In this document: piece by piece, positions 21,897 to 29,391 of the stretch
How positions within the stretch are numbered: position 1 is the first letter of the stretch
Layout: each line of letters opens with the position of its first letter
From: a virus
Reading direction: 5' to 3' (one strand)
IMG/VR virus record: IMGVR_UViG_3300031576_000220
Span: 1 to 33,523 of that record
DNA length: 33,523 nt
The notes under the pieces: generated by a model
Told to the model about the DNA's origin: nothing
Database searches by the model: none
What the model saw: only the letters and a program-made list of their open reading frames with translations
Position numbers and translations under genes: made by a program

Positions 21897-22352
21897 CTAT
21901 GTCAGGTCGACGATCCAGTCAGCCGTCATGGTGAATGCGTAGACCGTGGCGCCCGTCTTGTCCTCGGCCTCACCGTCTCTCGCGTAGTCGCCGATGGCCG
22001 GGCCCCCGTTGGCGCCGGCCGCCTCGAGTGCTGCGAATCCCGTCCGGATCGCCTTCATCACGTCGCGCACCAGCCGGAGCGCCTTGCGCTGGCCCTGCGC
22101 CGGATCCCGGGCCACGCACCAGATCTGGTAGGTCGCCCGCTCGGTATGTTTGCCGCTCGCCTCGGTGTGAAGGGTTTCGCTGCCGACGTGGATCAGGTAG
22201 ACCGCTTCCCCTGCGCCCTCGGGCATCGCATCCCGCGGCACGCCGATCTGCTTCGAAGGGTTGGTGTTGTAGTTGGAGCCGGCGGTGATGAGGTCGAGCC
22301 GCGCCTTGATCGCATCGAGCACCAGCTCGGCGGTGACGACCGGGACGGGCAT
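21897..22352 (-). CDS. Tail terminator / tail completion protein
   Basis: 151 residues from ATG 22352, 3 nt after the upstream stop. Motifs PVVTAELVLDAIKARLDLIT, then EAVYLIHVGSETLHTEASGK, ATYQIWCVARDP and RLVRDVMKAIRTGFAALEAA fit the small alpha/beta fold of gpU-type tail terminators (a helix, strands, helix, strand YAFTMTADWIVDL). Such proteins cap the tail tube and join it to the head. Identification is by pattern and place between connector and tube protein. Confidence 0.75.
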   Translation of the reverse strand: MPVPVVTAELVLDAIKARLDLITAGSNYNTNPSKQIGVPRDAMPEGAGEAVYLIHVGSETLHTEASGKHTERATYQIWCVARDPAQGQRKALRLVRDVMKAIRTGFAALEAAGANGGPAIGDYARDGEAEDKTGATVYAFTMTADWIVDLT

Positions 22353-22355
22353 CGA

Positions 22356-22661
22356 TCAGACCTTGGCGACCGTGATCGCCACGAGCTGGGACTCCCGCTG
22401 CACCGAGACGATCGTGTAGCTGGTCCCGACCGCCGGGTAATCCACCGTGGCCGCCACCCCCTGCGCCGCGGCCGGGAAGGTGTCGCGGGCGGCCTTCAGC
22501 ACGATCGCCCGGCCGACCAGGACCGAGTTCACGGACGAGGCGATCTCCTCATCCGAGTCCCTGACGATGCACTTCGCGGTGACTCCACCGATGGTGACGG
22601 GGACGCCGAACTCGTCCAGCATCAGCTGGATGTCGTCCGCCTTGTACGCAGGCCATGGCAT
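22356..22661 (-). CDS. Head closure / head-tail joining protein
   Basis: 101 residues from ATG 22661. DIQLMLDEFGVPVTIGGVTA, then AKCIVRDSDEEI and VLKAARDTFP with an ending YTIVSVQRESQLVAITV match the small beta-barrel head completion proteins of lambda FII type ('ML.EFG..V...G....CI.D.....'). It would sit at the head vertex between the connector and the tail terminator. The position before the tail terminator agrees. Confidence 0.8.
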   Translation of the reverse strand: MPWPAYKADDIQLMLDEFGVPVTIGGVTAKCIVRDSDEEIASSVNSVLVGRAIVLKAARDTFPAAAQGVAATVDYPAVGTSYTIVSVQRESQLVAITVAKV

Positions 22662-22682
22662 CCCCGCCCCCTCGGTGTCCGG

Positions 22683-23078
22683 CTACGACGGCGAGTAGGA
22701 CTTCTGCGCGCCCTGGGCGAGCACGCAGCGGTCGTAGACCGGCGAGGTGCCGCCGACGTCGTCCGCCCAGCGGACGAAGGACTTGATCGCCGACCAGTTG
22801 ACCTTGAGCGACTGGAGCACGGTGGCACCGGTCGTGACCTGGACGATCGCCGCCCCGGAGACGTCGGTGTAGGTGCCGCCCAGCGTGTCGCTCTCCTGGA
22901 GCTTCCCGTCGTACGTGGGCGTGGTGCCGCTGACCGGGGTGACACTGACGTCGACCCTGCCCCAGCCCTCGAAGCCGGTGACGTCGACGCCGGTCTGATT
23001 CGCATCGGCCGAGACGCGCCCGGCCGCACCCAGCGCCAGGGGGGTCTCGACGGTCAGATCGTGTGCGGGAGAACCCAT
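22683..23078 (-). CDS. Probable virion protein (capsid decoration type)
   Basis: 131 residues from ATG 23078 with CGGAGGTAACGAAG upstream. Strand-rich: VETPLALGAAGRVSADANQT, FEGWGRVDVSVTPVSGTTPT, QVTTGATVLQSLKVNWSAIK. The composition (Thr/Val/Gly, few Cys) resembles small phage decoration or fibre-like proteins placed after the major capsid gene, such as those stabilising capsids. No motif fixes this. Alternatives are a minor head or connector protein. Confidence 0.6.
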   Translation of the reverse strand: MGSPAHDLTVETPLALGAAGRVSADANQTGVDVTGFEGWGRVDVSVTPVSGTTPTYDGKLQESDTLGGTYTDVSGAAIVQVTTGATVLQSLKVNWSAIKSFVRWADDVGGTSPVYDRCVLAQGAQKSYSPS

Positions 23079-23175
23079 CTTCGTTACCTCCGAGCGGCGC
23101 GAGGGCCGCGATTGAAGTCGAGAGCCGGGTGGCGGGCGCGGAGCCCATGTATTCCCCCGCGCCCACCGGTCGCGG

Positions 23176-25308
23176 TTACGGCGTGACGGTCGCTCCGGTC
23201 GAGACCACGAACGCCTCGGGGCGCTGGTTCACGGTGTCCCCCATGAGGAAGGAGACGACCTTGATCTGGCCCTTGTCGGCGAGGGTGATCGTGTCCACCT
23301 GCAGCTCGAGCACGCCCCAGAGCAGGAACATCAGGTAGCGGAACGGGCCGCAGATGATCCCGTGCTCCGAGGCACCCGTCTTCGCCCGGCCGCTCATCGT
23401 GCCGAGGATCTGGTTCGTGGACGCCGCTCGGTAGGCGCCGATCCGCCCGTCCGTGAGGTCGCCCTCCCAGATGAACGGCGGCACCGTGGTCGCGCCCCGG
23501 GTCTTGACGGCGAGCTCGGCCGCCATCAGGCAGCTGGTCAGGAACGAGATCGAGTCGCTCGAGATGTTCTTCGTGAGGACCTTCCCGACCATCTTGATGA
23601 CCTTCTGCCAGTCCGGCACACCGCCCATCGCCTGCGTCTGAGTGGCCGTGTCCGGGTAGACACCGAGCGGCTCGTTCGCCGCGCCCTGGCCGTAGGCCAT
23701 GTCGAAGTCGAACGCCACGCCGTGGTCGGCGATCAAGTCCTGGCGCATGTCGGACTCGACGTCGAACGAGGTCAGGTTGATGAGCTGACGCGGGCATACC
23801 GTGTTGCCGATGTACGTCTTCGGCGACCCGATCACCCAGCCGTACTTGGAGCTGGACTCGGCGGCACCCGATGCCGGGCTCTCGCCCATGCGCCGCACGG
23901 ACGACCCGACCGTCTTCTTCGGGAACTGGATCGTGCCGACCAGGCCCGGGACCGTGCGAGCGCCGAGCCTCGTGAACATGGCCGCGTTCCGGAGCAGGTC
24001 GATCAGCTCGCCCTGCGTGTTCGTGACGAGCACCGCCCCGCTGTCGCCGGCGCCGCCCGAGCTGAGCGCCCGGATCTGGCGCTGGTCCAGCTCCATGCGC
24101 TGCTCCATCTCGCCGTCGGTCATCTCGGCGACCCGCATCGGGACGAAGATGCTGTGCTCGCTCCTCGGCTGGACCCCGAACCTCTTCATGAGGGCGTTGT
24201 GGAAGTTGCCCTCGACCCCGTCGTACTTGCCCGTGGCGGCGCAGTGCAGGGCGCGCGTCAACCGGAACGCGCGCGCGTCCTTGTGCGTCGCGCCCTTGAG
24301 CGTGGGCTTCAGGTGCTCGGCCGCCGGCGGGGTCTCGACCTCGCCACCCTCGGACCGGGTCTCGAGGATCGTGTCCAGGAGCTCGGCGACCGACTTGCCG
24401 CTCTCGATGAACTCGCCCGCGCGAGCCTGGAGGCCGAACCGGTTGCACATGCGGAGGATCTGCCCCGCGCGCTTGTTGCCCTCAACCCGGACCTCGGTCT
24501 CCGAGCGATTCCCACCCTCGGGTGCCGCCGCCGTGATCTCGACGGCCGCAGGGCGCGGATCGTCCTCGGAGACAGTCTCGATCACGCCCGTTGCCGCATG
24601 CCTGACTCTCTTCATCTTCGGCTCCTCCTTGACGGGCGAATCGCCCTCGGTGATGACCGGGTACTCCTCGGGACCCGGCCCACTCCGTCCCTTCCGTGCG
24701 GTGAAGTCCGCCGGCACCGCGACCAGGCTCACTTCGCACACCCTCCAGCCACTGCGACGGAGGAGGTCGGCCTTGCCGGTTCGCCTCGTGACGACCGTCG
24801 TGTAGTTGGCGCTCGGCTTCCATCCGACGCTGATGAACGGTCGCTTGCCCTGCGCGAACTGCACCTCGATCTCGACCGCGCGGCCGGTGCCGAGGAACTC
24901 GACCGCGCCGCGCAGCTTCTTCCCCTCGAGCCGGATGTTCGTGACGAGCCCGAGCACCATGTCCGGATCGACGTGGGGGAAGTTGGGCCCGCCATGCTCG
25001 AGCAGGAAGCTGACGCCGTTGCGGGCGTTGCTGAGGTCGACCTCGCCCTCGGCGTGACCCAGTACTTCCTCGCCGTAGAAGGTCCAGTAGGGGTTCTCGG
25101 ACGAGATGACGATGTCGTAGACGACGCGCTCCTCGGTGCCCTCGGTGGCGGCAGAGGCTGCAGCACGGGTGCGGCGTGTGAACTCGACCACTTCGCAGGG
25201 CCCGCAGAAGGTCTCCACGCCCGTGCCGGGCGCCTCGGGCTCGGCGATGGCCGGCGCGGCCGCGGTCCGGATGCGCCGCGGGCTCGAGCTCACAGGGTTC
25301 TTCGCCAT
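23176..25308 (-). CDS. Fused prohead protease and major capsid protein
   Basis: 710 residues from ATG 25308. Residues 60-205 match HK97-type prohead (U35) proteases: FLLEHGG with His105, LVTNIRLEGKKLRGAVEF, RPFISVGW with Ser160 and a late EVSLVAVPAD block. Residues 232-320 are charged and helix-rich, a delta/scaffold-like segment. From about 350 the HK97 capsid fold follows (GELIDLLRNAAMFTRLGART, GTIQFPKKTVGSSVRRMGES, LGVYPDTATQTQAMGG, AYRAASTNQILGTMSG). The protease would cleave scaffold and itself. An internal ribosome binding site before codon 232 suggests free capsid protein as well. Single-gene fusions are known but are less common than separate genes. Confidence 0.9.
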   Translation of the reverse strand: MAKNPVSSSPRRIRTAAAPAIAEPEAPGTGVETFCGPCEVVEFTRRTRAAASAATEGTEERVVYDIVISSENPYWTFYGEEVLGHAEGEVDLSNARNGVSFLLEHGGPNFPHVDPDMVLGLVTNIRLEGKKLRGAVEFLGTGRAVEIEVQFAQGKRPFISVGWKPSANYTTVVTRRTGKADLLRRSGWRVCEVSLVAVPADFTARKGRSGPGPEEYPVITEGDSPVKEEPKMKRVRHAATGVIETVSEDDPRPAAVEITAAAPEGGNRSETEVRVEGNKRAGQILRMCNRFGLQARAGEFIESGKSVAELLDTILETRSEGGEVETPPAAEHLKPTLKGATHKDARAFRLTRALHCAATGKYDGVEGNFHNALMKRFGVQPRSEHSIFVPMRVAEMTDGEMEQRMELDQRQIRALSSGGAGDSGAVLVTNTQGELIDLLRNAAMFTRLGARTVPGLVGTIQFPKKTVGSSVRRMGESPASGAAESSSKYGWVIGSPKTYIGNTVCPRQLINLTSFDVESDMRQDLIADHGVAFDFDMAYGQGAANEPLGVYPDTATQTQAMGGVPDWQKVIKMVGKVLTKNISSDSISFLTSCLMAAELAVKTRGATTVPPFIWEGDLTDGRIGAYRAASTNQILGTMSGRAKTGASEHGIICGPFRYLMFLLWGVLELQVDTITLADKGQIKVVSFLMGDTVNQRPEAFVVSTGATVTP
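24613..24630 (-). promoter_or_regulatory. Internal ribosome binding site and start inside the capsid polyprotein
   Basis: AAGGAGGAGC (24630-24621) followed 8 nt after its AGGAGG core by ATG 24615 in the main frame (codon 232, MKRVRHAATG). It is among the best ribosome binding sites in the window, so a 479-residue capsid precursor without the protease may be made in excess over the fusion. Confidence 0.6.
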
Positions 25309-25329
25309 GAGTCCTCCTCGACCTGAGGT

Positions 25330-25746
25330 TCAGCTAGCCAGGATCCCGACCGCGTCGACTTCGAAACCGGTGATGTCGTTGGCGGGGCTGGCGCCGACGT
25401 TCCCGGTGATCCTCAGTCGGACGTGGGTCGCGATGATTCGCAGGATGGGGCTCGCCGCGGCGGAGCGGGACTTGAGGACCGCGACCCGTCCCTTGCTGTT
25501 ATCCGTGGCGACGATGTTGCTCTGCAGCGCGTCGAAGAACGAAGCGTCGGCCGGCAGCCAGTTCACGGCCTCGTCAGCGGAGTACTCGTAAACGACCGCG
25601 CTGGGCGTGATGGCGTTGGTCGCCTTCGTGTACCAGAGCACCTCGATCGCCCCGCGGCATGGGATCGCGGCCGTCGTCAGGACCGCGCTCGCGCCCGCGA
25701 GCGTCTGCGGGGTGAGAACCTTCGTTTTTTCCTGATTGAGTCCCAT
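25330..25746 (-). CDS. Probable virion-associated protein
   Basis: 138 residues from ATG 25746, with GAGGTGG upstream; 21 nt before the capsid gene. Strands dominate (LTTAAIPCRGAIEVLWYTKA, GRVAVLKSRSAAASPILRII, HVRLRITGNVGASPANDITG). The last phrase, 'RLRITGN.G.SPANDITGFEV', is a lectin- or jelly-roll-like edge seen in small phage surface proteins. No family could be fixed. It lies back to back with the plus-strand head cassette, leaving about 50-130 nt between starts. Confidence 0.6.
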   Translation of the reverse strand: MGLNQEKTKVLTPQTLAGASAVLTTAAIPCRGAIEVLWYTKATNAITPSAVVYEYSADEAVNWLPADASFFDALQSNIVATDNSKGRVAVLKSRSAAASPILRIIATHVRLRITGNVGASPANDITGFEVDAVGILAS

Positions 25747-25830
25747 ACCGGTCCACCTCGTTTCGGGCCACGCTCTACGCCGGCACGCTGGTCAGGGTGC
25801 CTCTAACATCGGGGCGGAACGTCTCCCTGT

Positions 25831-25853
25831 CCATTCCGGTAAAGCCGGAATGG
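25831..25853. repeat. 9-bp perfect hairpin at the edge of the plus-strand cassette
   Basis: CCATTCCGG (25831-25839), loop TAAAG, CCGGAATGG (25845-25853). It sits between the two divergent genes. Without a T-run it is not a classical terminator. If it acts on the plus strand, a start at 25875 or later is more likely than GTG 25797. Confidence 0.55.
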
Positions 25854-25874
25854 CATGCCCCAGGCCTGGCCCCC

Positions 25875-26435
25875 ATGATGGCTCTCGTGATGCAGACGCT
25901 CACCAGGTTCCCCGAGAGCTTTGCCGCCGGCACGACCGTCAAGTACACGCGCTCGCTCTCCGACTACCCGGCGAACGACGGCTGGACGATGACGGTCCAC
26001 CTCCGGGGCGACGACAACACCGCCAACGCCACGGTGACCCCCTCCGGCGCCGACTACGTCGTCGAGTTCATGTCAGCAACGACCGCGGGGCTCGTCTCCG
26101 GCCAGTACCAGTGGGCGGAGATCGTCACGAAGAGCGGCGTCGGGACCGTCCAGGCCGACCATGGCAACGTATTCGTGGAGCCCAACTTCGCGACCGCGGG
26201 CCCCGGAGGCCTCCGGACCCATGAGGAGCGAGTCCTCGCGGCCCTTCGCGCGAAGCTGGAGGGTCGGATCACCGCCGACCAGGAGACCCTCCACGTCGAG
26301 GGCATGCTCATCGAGCGGATCCCGCTCAAGGAGATCCCCGCCCTGATCGATCGCTACCAGGCGAAGGTGAGCGCCCAGAAGTCGGGCGGGGCCCCGCTGA
26401 GGCGGACGCTCGTCACGTTCCGGAGGCCCTCATGA
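25875..26435 (+). CDS. Head-tail joining protein with gpW-like C-terminus
   Basis: 186 residues from ATG 25875; ATG 25890 is equally possible (TLTRFPESFAAGTTVKYTRS opens like its relatives), and GTG 25797 would add an atypical leader through a hairpin. Residues 10-115 are a strand-rich domain with NDGWTMTVHLRGDDNTANAT and LVSGQYQWAEIVTKSG. The C-terminal 60 residues (ERVLAALRAKLEGRITADQE, then EIPALIDRYQAKVSA) resemble lambda gpW, which helps seal the filled head. It overlaps the portal start (ATGA). Plus-strand orientation is opposite to the other head genes. Confidence 0.7.
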   Translation: MMALVMQTLTRFPESFAAGTTVKYTRSLSDYPANDGWTMTVHLRGDDNTANATVTPSGADYVVEFMSATTAGLVSGQYQWAEIVTKSGVGTVQADHGNVFVEPNFATAGPGGLRTHEERVLAALRAKLEGRITADQETLHVEGMLIERIPLKEIPALIDRYQAKVSAQKSGGAPLRRTLVTFRRPS

Positions 26436-27988
26436 GCCACAAGCCCGGCTTCCTGTGGCGGACCGCCGCGGCGTGGGACGCCTTGCGTGGCCGCGACCAG
26501 CGACGCACGCGGAGCGTCTACGCCGGCGGCTCGGGCGACCGGACCATGATGGCCTGGGTATCGAGCTGTCTCGCCCCCGACGAGGAGATCCGCGGCGACA
26601 TCCGGATCATGCGCGGTCGCGCGCGCCAGCTCACGCGCGACTGTGCCTTCGTCGAGCGCTACCTGCAGCTCCTTGCGGACAATGTGCTCGGTGCGCAGGG
26701 GATCCGGCTTCGGGCGCAGTACCGGGACGGGACCGGCAACCTCGAGAAGGGGCTGAACAGCGAGGTCGAGGGCTGGTGGAACGAACTGATCGATAGCCCC
26801 TTCACGATCGACGGAAAGCACGACTTCGCCGGTGCCTCGGAGCTGGGCCTCACGACGGCGGCCATCGATGGCGAGACCCTCCCCCGCATCTACCGCGGTG
26901 TCGGCCCCTTCGGGATCGCGATCGGCTTCATCGACCCGGACCTGCTCGAGGAGACGCACAACGTCATGGGCGGTAACGGCCGGAACGAGATCCGCCTCGG
27001 GGTCGAGGTCGCCCCCGGCGGGCGCCCGGTCCGGTACTGGATCCGCCAGGACCCGCGCTACGTCGCCCGGAATGACAGCGGACGCCACGAGCCGGTCGAC
27101 GCCCGCGACATGTTGCACATCGGCCGCGGCCGGCGGGTGAACCAGACGCGCTACGTCACCTGGCTCTACCCGGTGATGCATCTCCTCCACCAGCTCGAGA
27201 GCTACATCGAGAGCGAGCTCGTTTCCTCGCGCATCGCCTCAAACGCATGCGGGATCTGGGAGGACATGGAGGCGGCCGTCGCCGGCACCGAACGGACCTC
27301 GACCGACAAGCCCGATCAGACCCAGCGGATCGAGGCCGAGCCGGGCATGTTCATCGACGCCCCGAGCGGGAAGAAGCTGACTGAGTGGGCGCCCGGGCAC
27401 CCGACGGACGCGTTCGGCCCGTTCGTGAGCGAGCTGGTGCGCGAGATCGCCTCAGGACTCGGCGTCAGCTTCGCGAGCCTCGCGAACAACGTCTCGGAGG
27501 CCTCCTACTCGAACGAGCGCACCTCGCTCCTCAAGGAGCGCGACCGGTGGATGAAGGTCCAGGACTGGTGGATCCGCGTCTGGCAGCGGCCGCTCTTCGA
27601 GGCGGCGCTCGAGGAGGCGGTCTTGAAGGGCATGCTCCCTCCCGACGTGCTCCCGGACGTCGGCCGGCGCGCGCCGGTCCTCTGGGCCCCGCGGCGCTGG
27701 CAGTGGATCGATCCCAAGGATGACGCCGAGACCCGGATCATGATGCTCGAGCACAACCTGACATCGCACCAGCGGATCCACGCCGAGCTCGGCACGGATC
27801 TCGAGGAGATCCTCGAGGAGCGCGCGCGGGCCGAAGAGCTCGCCGAAGAGAACGACGTCGAGCTCGGGCCGTCCGACGCGCCGGAACCGGCCCCGGCGGC
27901 AACGCCCGCGGGTTCGAGCAACGGGAACGGGAACGGCGCCGGCAGCGCGAAGCCGCGGCGTTCGCCCCGTTCCCGGCTCCCCGCATGA
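26432..27988 (+). CDS. Portal protein, lambda family
   Basis: 518 residues from ATG 26432. Hallmarks of gpB-type portals: N-terminal SHKPGFLWRTAAAWDALRGR, then RARQLTRDCAFVERYLQLLA, DNVLGAQGIRLRAQYRDGTG, DGETLPRIYRGVGPFGIAIG, a YVTWLYPVMHLLHQLESYIE wing region, and NNVSEASYSNERTSLLKERD late; the C-terminus is a low-complexity Asn/Gly and basic tail. Twelve copies form the DNA channel at one capsid vertex and bind terminase. Its type agrees with the GpA terminase. It is convergent with the downstream minus-strand genes. Confidence 0.95.
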   Translation: MSHKPGFLWRTAAAWDALRGRDQRRTRSVYAGGSGDRTMMAWVSSCLAPDEEIRGDIRIMRGRARQLTRDCAFVERYLQLLADNVLGAQGIRLRAQYRDGTGNLEKGLNSEVEGWWNELIDSPFTIDGKHDFAGASELGLTTAAIDGETLPRIYRGVGPFGIAIGFIDPDLLEETHNVMGGNGRNEIRLGVEVAPGGRPVRYWIRQDPRYVARNDSGRHEPVDARDMLHIGRGRRVNQTRYVTWLYPVMHLLHQLESYIESELVSSRIASNACGIWEDMEAAVAGTERTSTDKPDQTQRIEAEPGMFIDAPSGKKLTEWAPGHPTDAFGPFVSELVREIASGLGVSFASLANNVSEASYSNERTSLLKERDRWMKVQDWWIRVWQRPLFEAALEEAVLKGMLPPDVLPDVGRRAPVLWAPRRWQWIDPKDDAETRIMMLEHNLTSHQRIHAELGTDLEEILEERARAEELAEENDVELGPSDAPEPAPAATPAGSSNGNGNGAGSAKPRRSPRSRLPA

Positions 27989-27997
27989 CCCGGTCCA

Positions 27998-28082
27998 GCA
28001 GGACTCCCCGCCTCACAGCAGGCCGCACCCTATTGCAGCCGAGGCGCTGCAAGGCCCAGCTCGGGACCACGGGGAGTCCTGC
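27998..28082. terminator. Bidirectional terminator-like inverted repeat
   Basis: GCAGGACTCCCC (27998-28009) pairs with GGGGAGTCCTGC (28071-28082), and inside it TTGCAGC/GCTGCAA (28033-28039 with 28046-28052) makes a second hairpin. It lies between the convergent portal and 28169 genes, where transcripts from both strands must stop. No T-run. Confidence 0.6.
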
Positions 28083-28168
28083 CGGATCGGGCGGAGCGGG
28101 CTAGGGCGGGCCCAGTAGCGCCAGGAGGGCGCCTCCGCCTCGGACTGCAGACGTCTGCGGGTGGGGGT
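28083..28168. other. Gap with palindrome GCAGACGTCTGC, copy 2
   Basis: No gene. Contains the 12-bp perfect palindrome at 28147-28158 (also found at 1121-1132) and a small hairpin GGAGG-GCG-CCTCC near 28125-28137. A candidate protein-binding spot between convergent units; binding by the ParB-like protein is only a possibility. Confidence 0.5.
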
Positions 28169-28411
28169 CTAGGGGCTGATGCCCGCGACGATCTCGTGTT
28201 CCTCGATCTCCACATGCCGCGGCCGCGGCGGATCCACCAAGCGCCCCGCTGGGAGCCGGACCTTGATTGTGCGGTCAATCGCCGCATCGGCTGACCGAAC
28301 GGCTTCCACCTCGGAGATCGCCGATTGCTCGGTCCCGTGGACCGACAGGATCACACTTGAACCATCGATGTCAGACTCGATGACGATCCACACCTTGGCG
28401 CACGCCTGCAT
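28169..28411 (-). CDS. Small hypothetical protein
   Basis: 80 residues from ATG 28411, with a G-rich site (AGGGGGGCC) upstream. It starts MQACAKVWIVIESDIDGSSV and continues ILSVHGTEQSAISEVEAVRS, a strand-helix-strand pattern often seen in small phage orphan proteins, ending acidic (HVEIEEHEIVAGISP). No family recognised. It is the last gene of the accessory block transcribed from the promoter at 29929-29957. Confidence 0.6.
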   Translation of the reverse strand: MQACAKVWIVIESDIDGSSVILSVHGTEQSAISEVEAVRSADAAIDRTIKVRLPAGRLVDPPRPRHVEIEEHEIVAGISP

Positions 28412-28422
28412 TTTCGGCCCCC

Positions 28423-28686
28423 CTAAGGTCTCTCCCTCACGATGAACTCGCGCCGCGACGCCACGTAGGCGCGGCGGAGCGCGACCGTGCTCACGCCATA
28501 GACCTCGGCCATCCTCTCCTGCACCTGGTCCGACGCCAGCACCGCGCCCCGCTCGATGTTACTGAGGCTCGACCCTGCGATCCCGAGCATCGCCGCGGCC
28601 GCGGCGCGGGTGAGCTTCGCCCGGACGCGCAGCTCGGCGAGTGGGCTGCTCCGCCGCGTGACGTACGGACGGTCGGTCCGCGGCAT
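28423..28686 (-). CDS. XRE-family helix-turn-helix regulator
   Basis: 87 residues from ATG 28686, sharing a base with the stop of the gene before it (TGATG). A standard Cro/CI-type domain fills residues 15-75: LAELRVRAKLTRAAAAAMLG (helices 1-2), IAGSSLSNIERGAV (recognition helix), MAEVYGVSTVALRRAY (last helices). No catalytic or dimer domain follows. Likely represses or activates a nearby promoter, perhaps that at 29929-29957. Confidence 0.85.
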   Translation of the reverse strand: MPRTDRPYVTRRSSPLAELRVRAKLTRAAAAAMLGIAGSSLSNIERGAVLASDQVQERMAEVYGVSTVALRRAYVASRREFIVRERP

Positions 28687-28940
28687 CAGCGGTCCACCCG
28701 TCGGTGGCCGGCCAACATCTCGGGGAATCGGCGCCCGTACCGTCTCAGCCCGGCCGCCATGAACGCGACGTCCCCTCGATCGCCGGGTTCCATCTCGCCG
28801 ACCAGCGCGCGCGCCACAGGTCCAGCCTCCTCGAGCGTCGCGAACCGGCGCTCGTCCGCGAGCTGCTGCGTCCCACTCCAGTAGATTCGCCAGGGCCGCT
28901 CACCCTCTTCGTACCGGACCTCAACCCGTCTGTGCTTCAC
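28686..28940 (-). CDS. Hypothetical protein
   Basis: 84 residues from GTG 28940, chosen for GAAGGAGGCGAGTC upstream; a start further up is rejected as Arg-rich shadow. Begins VEVRYEEGERPWRIYWSGTQ, then ADERRFATLEEAGPVARALV and FMAAGLRRYGRRFPEMLAGH. A small strand-helix protein without a recognised family. It overlaps the gene upstream by 20 nt and shares a base with the XRE start, so the three are co-translated. Confidence 0.65.
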   Translation of the reverse strand: MKHRRVEVRYEEGERPWRIYWSGTQQLADERRFATLEEAGPVARALVGEMEPGDRGDVAFMAAGLRRYGRRFPEMLAGHRRVDR

Positions 28941-29328
28941 GACTCGCCTCCTTCTGTCGCCTGAGCGCTGCGACCGATTGCTTTGCCTCACCGAACGAAC
29001 GACCCAAGCCAAGCGGCTCGACTCCCGGCCGCTCGAGCGTGAACGTGACCACCTCGGCCACCTGGTCCTTCCAGACGATCGCGTTGGGCCAGACCTCCTG
29101 CGCCTTCCGCGACAGGTACCCGTCCAGGTTCCGCATTGGCATCCGCCCGAAACGGTTCAGCGGTGGCTCCTCGTCGACGACCATTTCCTCGATGCGCCAC
29201 CCGTGCGTCCGTGTCTCTTTCGGACGCAGGCGGGCTTGGAAGTCCTCCGCAAGCTGGCGCGTCGAAAACACTGCAACCGGCCAATCGCCCTCGTACTCGT
29301 ACCACTCCAGAAGCAGGTACACGGTCAC
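28921..29328 (-). CDS. Hypothetical protein of a phage-common type
   Basis: 135 residues from GTG 29328 (TTG 29334 is possible; the G-rich GGGGGTTGGG precedes both). The start VYLLLEWYEYEGDWPVAVFS followed by TRQLAEDFQARLRP resembles small phage and bacterial proteins beginning 'YL....YDYEG..V..VFST...A', of unknown role. The remainder is helical and charged (SRKAQEVWPNAIVWKDQVAE, SFGEAKQSVAALRRQKEASR). Lies between the hairpin at 29352-29378 and the coupled small genes. Confidence 0.65.
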   Translation of the reverse strand: MTVYLLLEWYEYEGDWPVAVFSTRQLAEDFQARLRPKETRTHGWRIEEMVVDEEPPLNRFGRMPMRNLDGYLSRKAQEVWPNAIVWKDQVAEVVTFTLERPGVEPLGLGRSFGEAKQSVAALRRQKEASREAQTG

Positions 29329-29351
29329 GCCCAACCCCCATTGACGCCGGG

Positions 29352-29378
29352 GGGACGCGCCGGGCCTGCGCGCGTCCC
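29352..29378. terminator. GC-rich hairpin after the RadC-like gene
   Basis: GGGACGCGC (29352-29360) and GCGCGTCCC (29370-29378) form a perfect 9-bp stem with a 9-nt loop, in the 63 nt between the RadC-like gene and the next gene. Lacks a T-run; may be a partial terminator or a processing site lowering expression of the downstream genes. Confidence 0.5.
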
Positions 29379-29391
29379 AACCCCGGGTCTC

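Noticed and set aside
21573-25326. Two long plus-strand open frames opposite tail tube, connector and capsid genes
   Set aside because: Antisense of well-identified structural genes; repeated Arg/Val/Asp/Leu composition.
25797-25874. GTG 25797 as start of the gpW-like protein
   Set aside because: Adds an atypical leader passing through a perfect hairpin and lacks a ribosome binding site; ATG 25875 or 25890 fits the family better.
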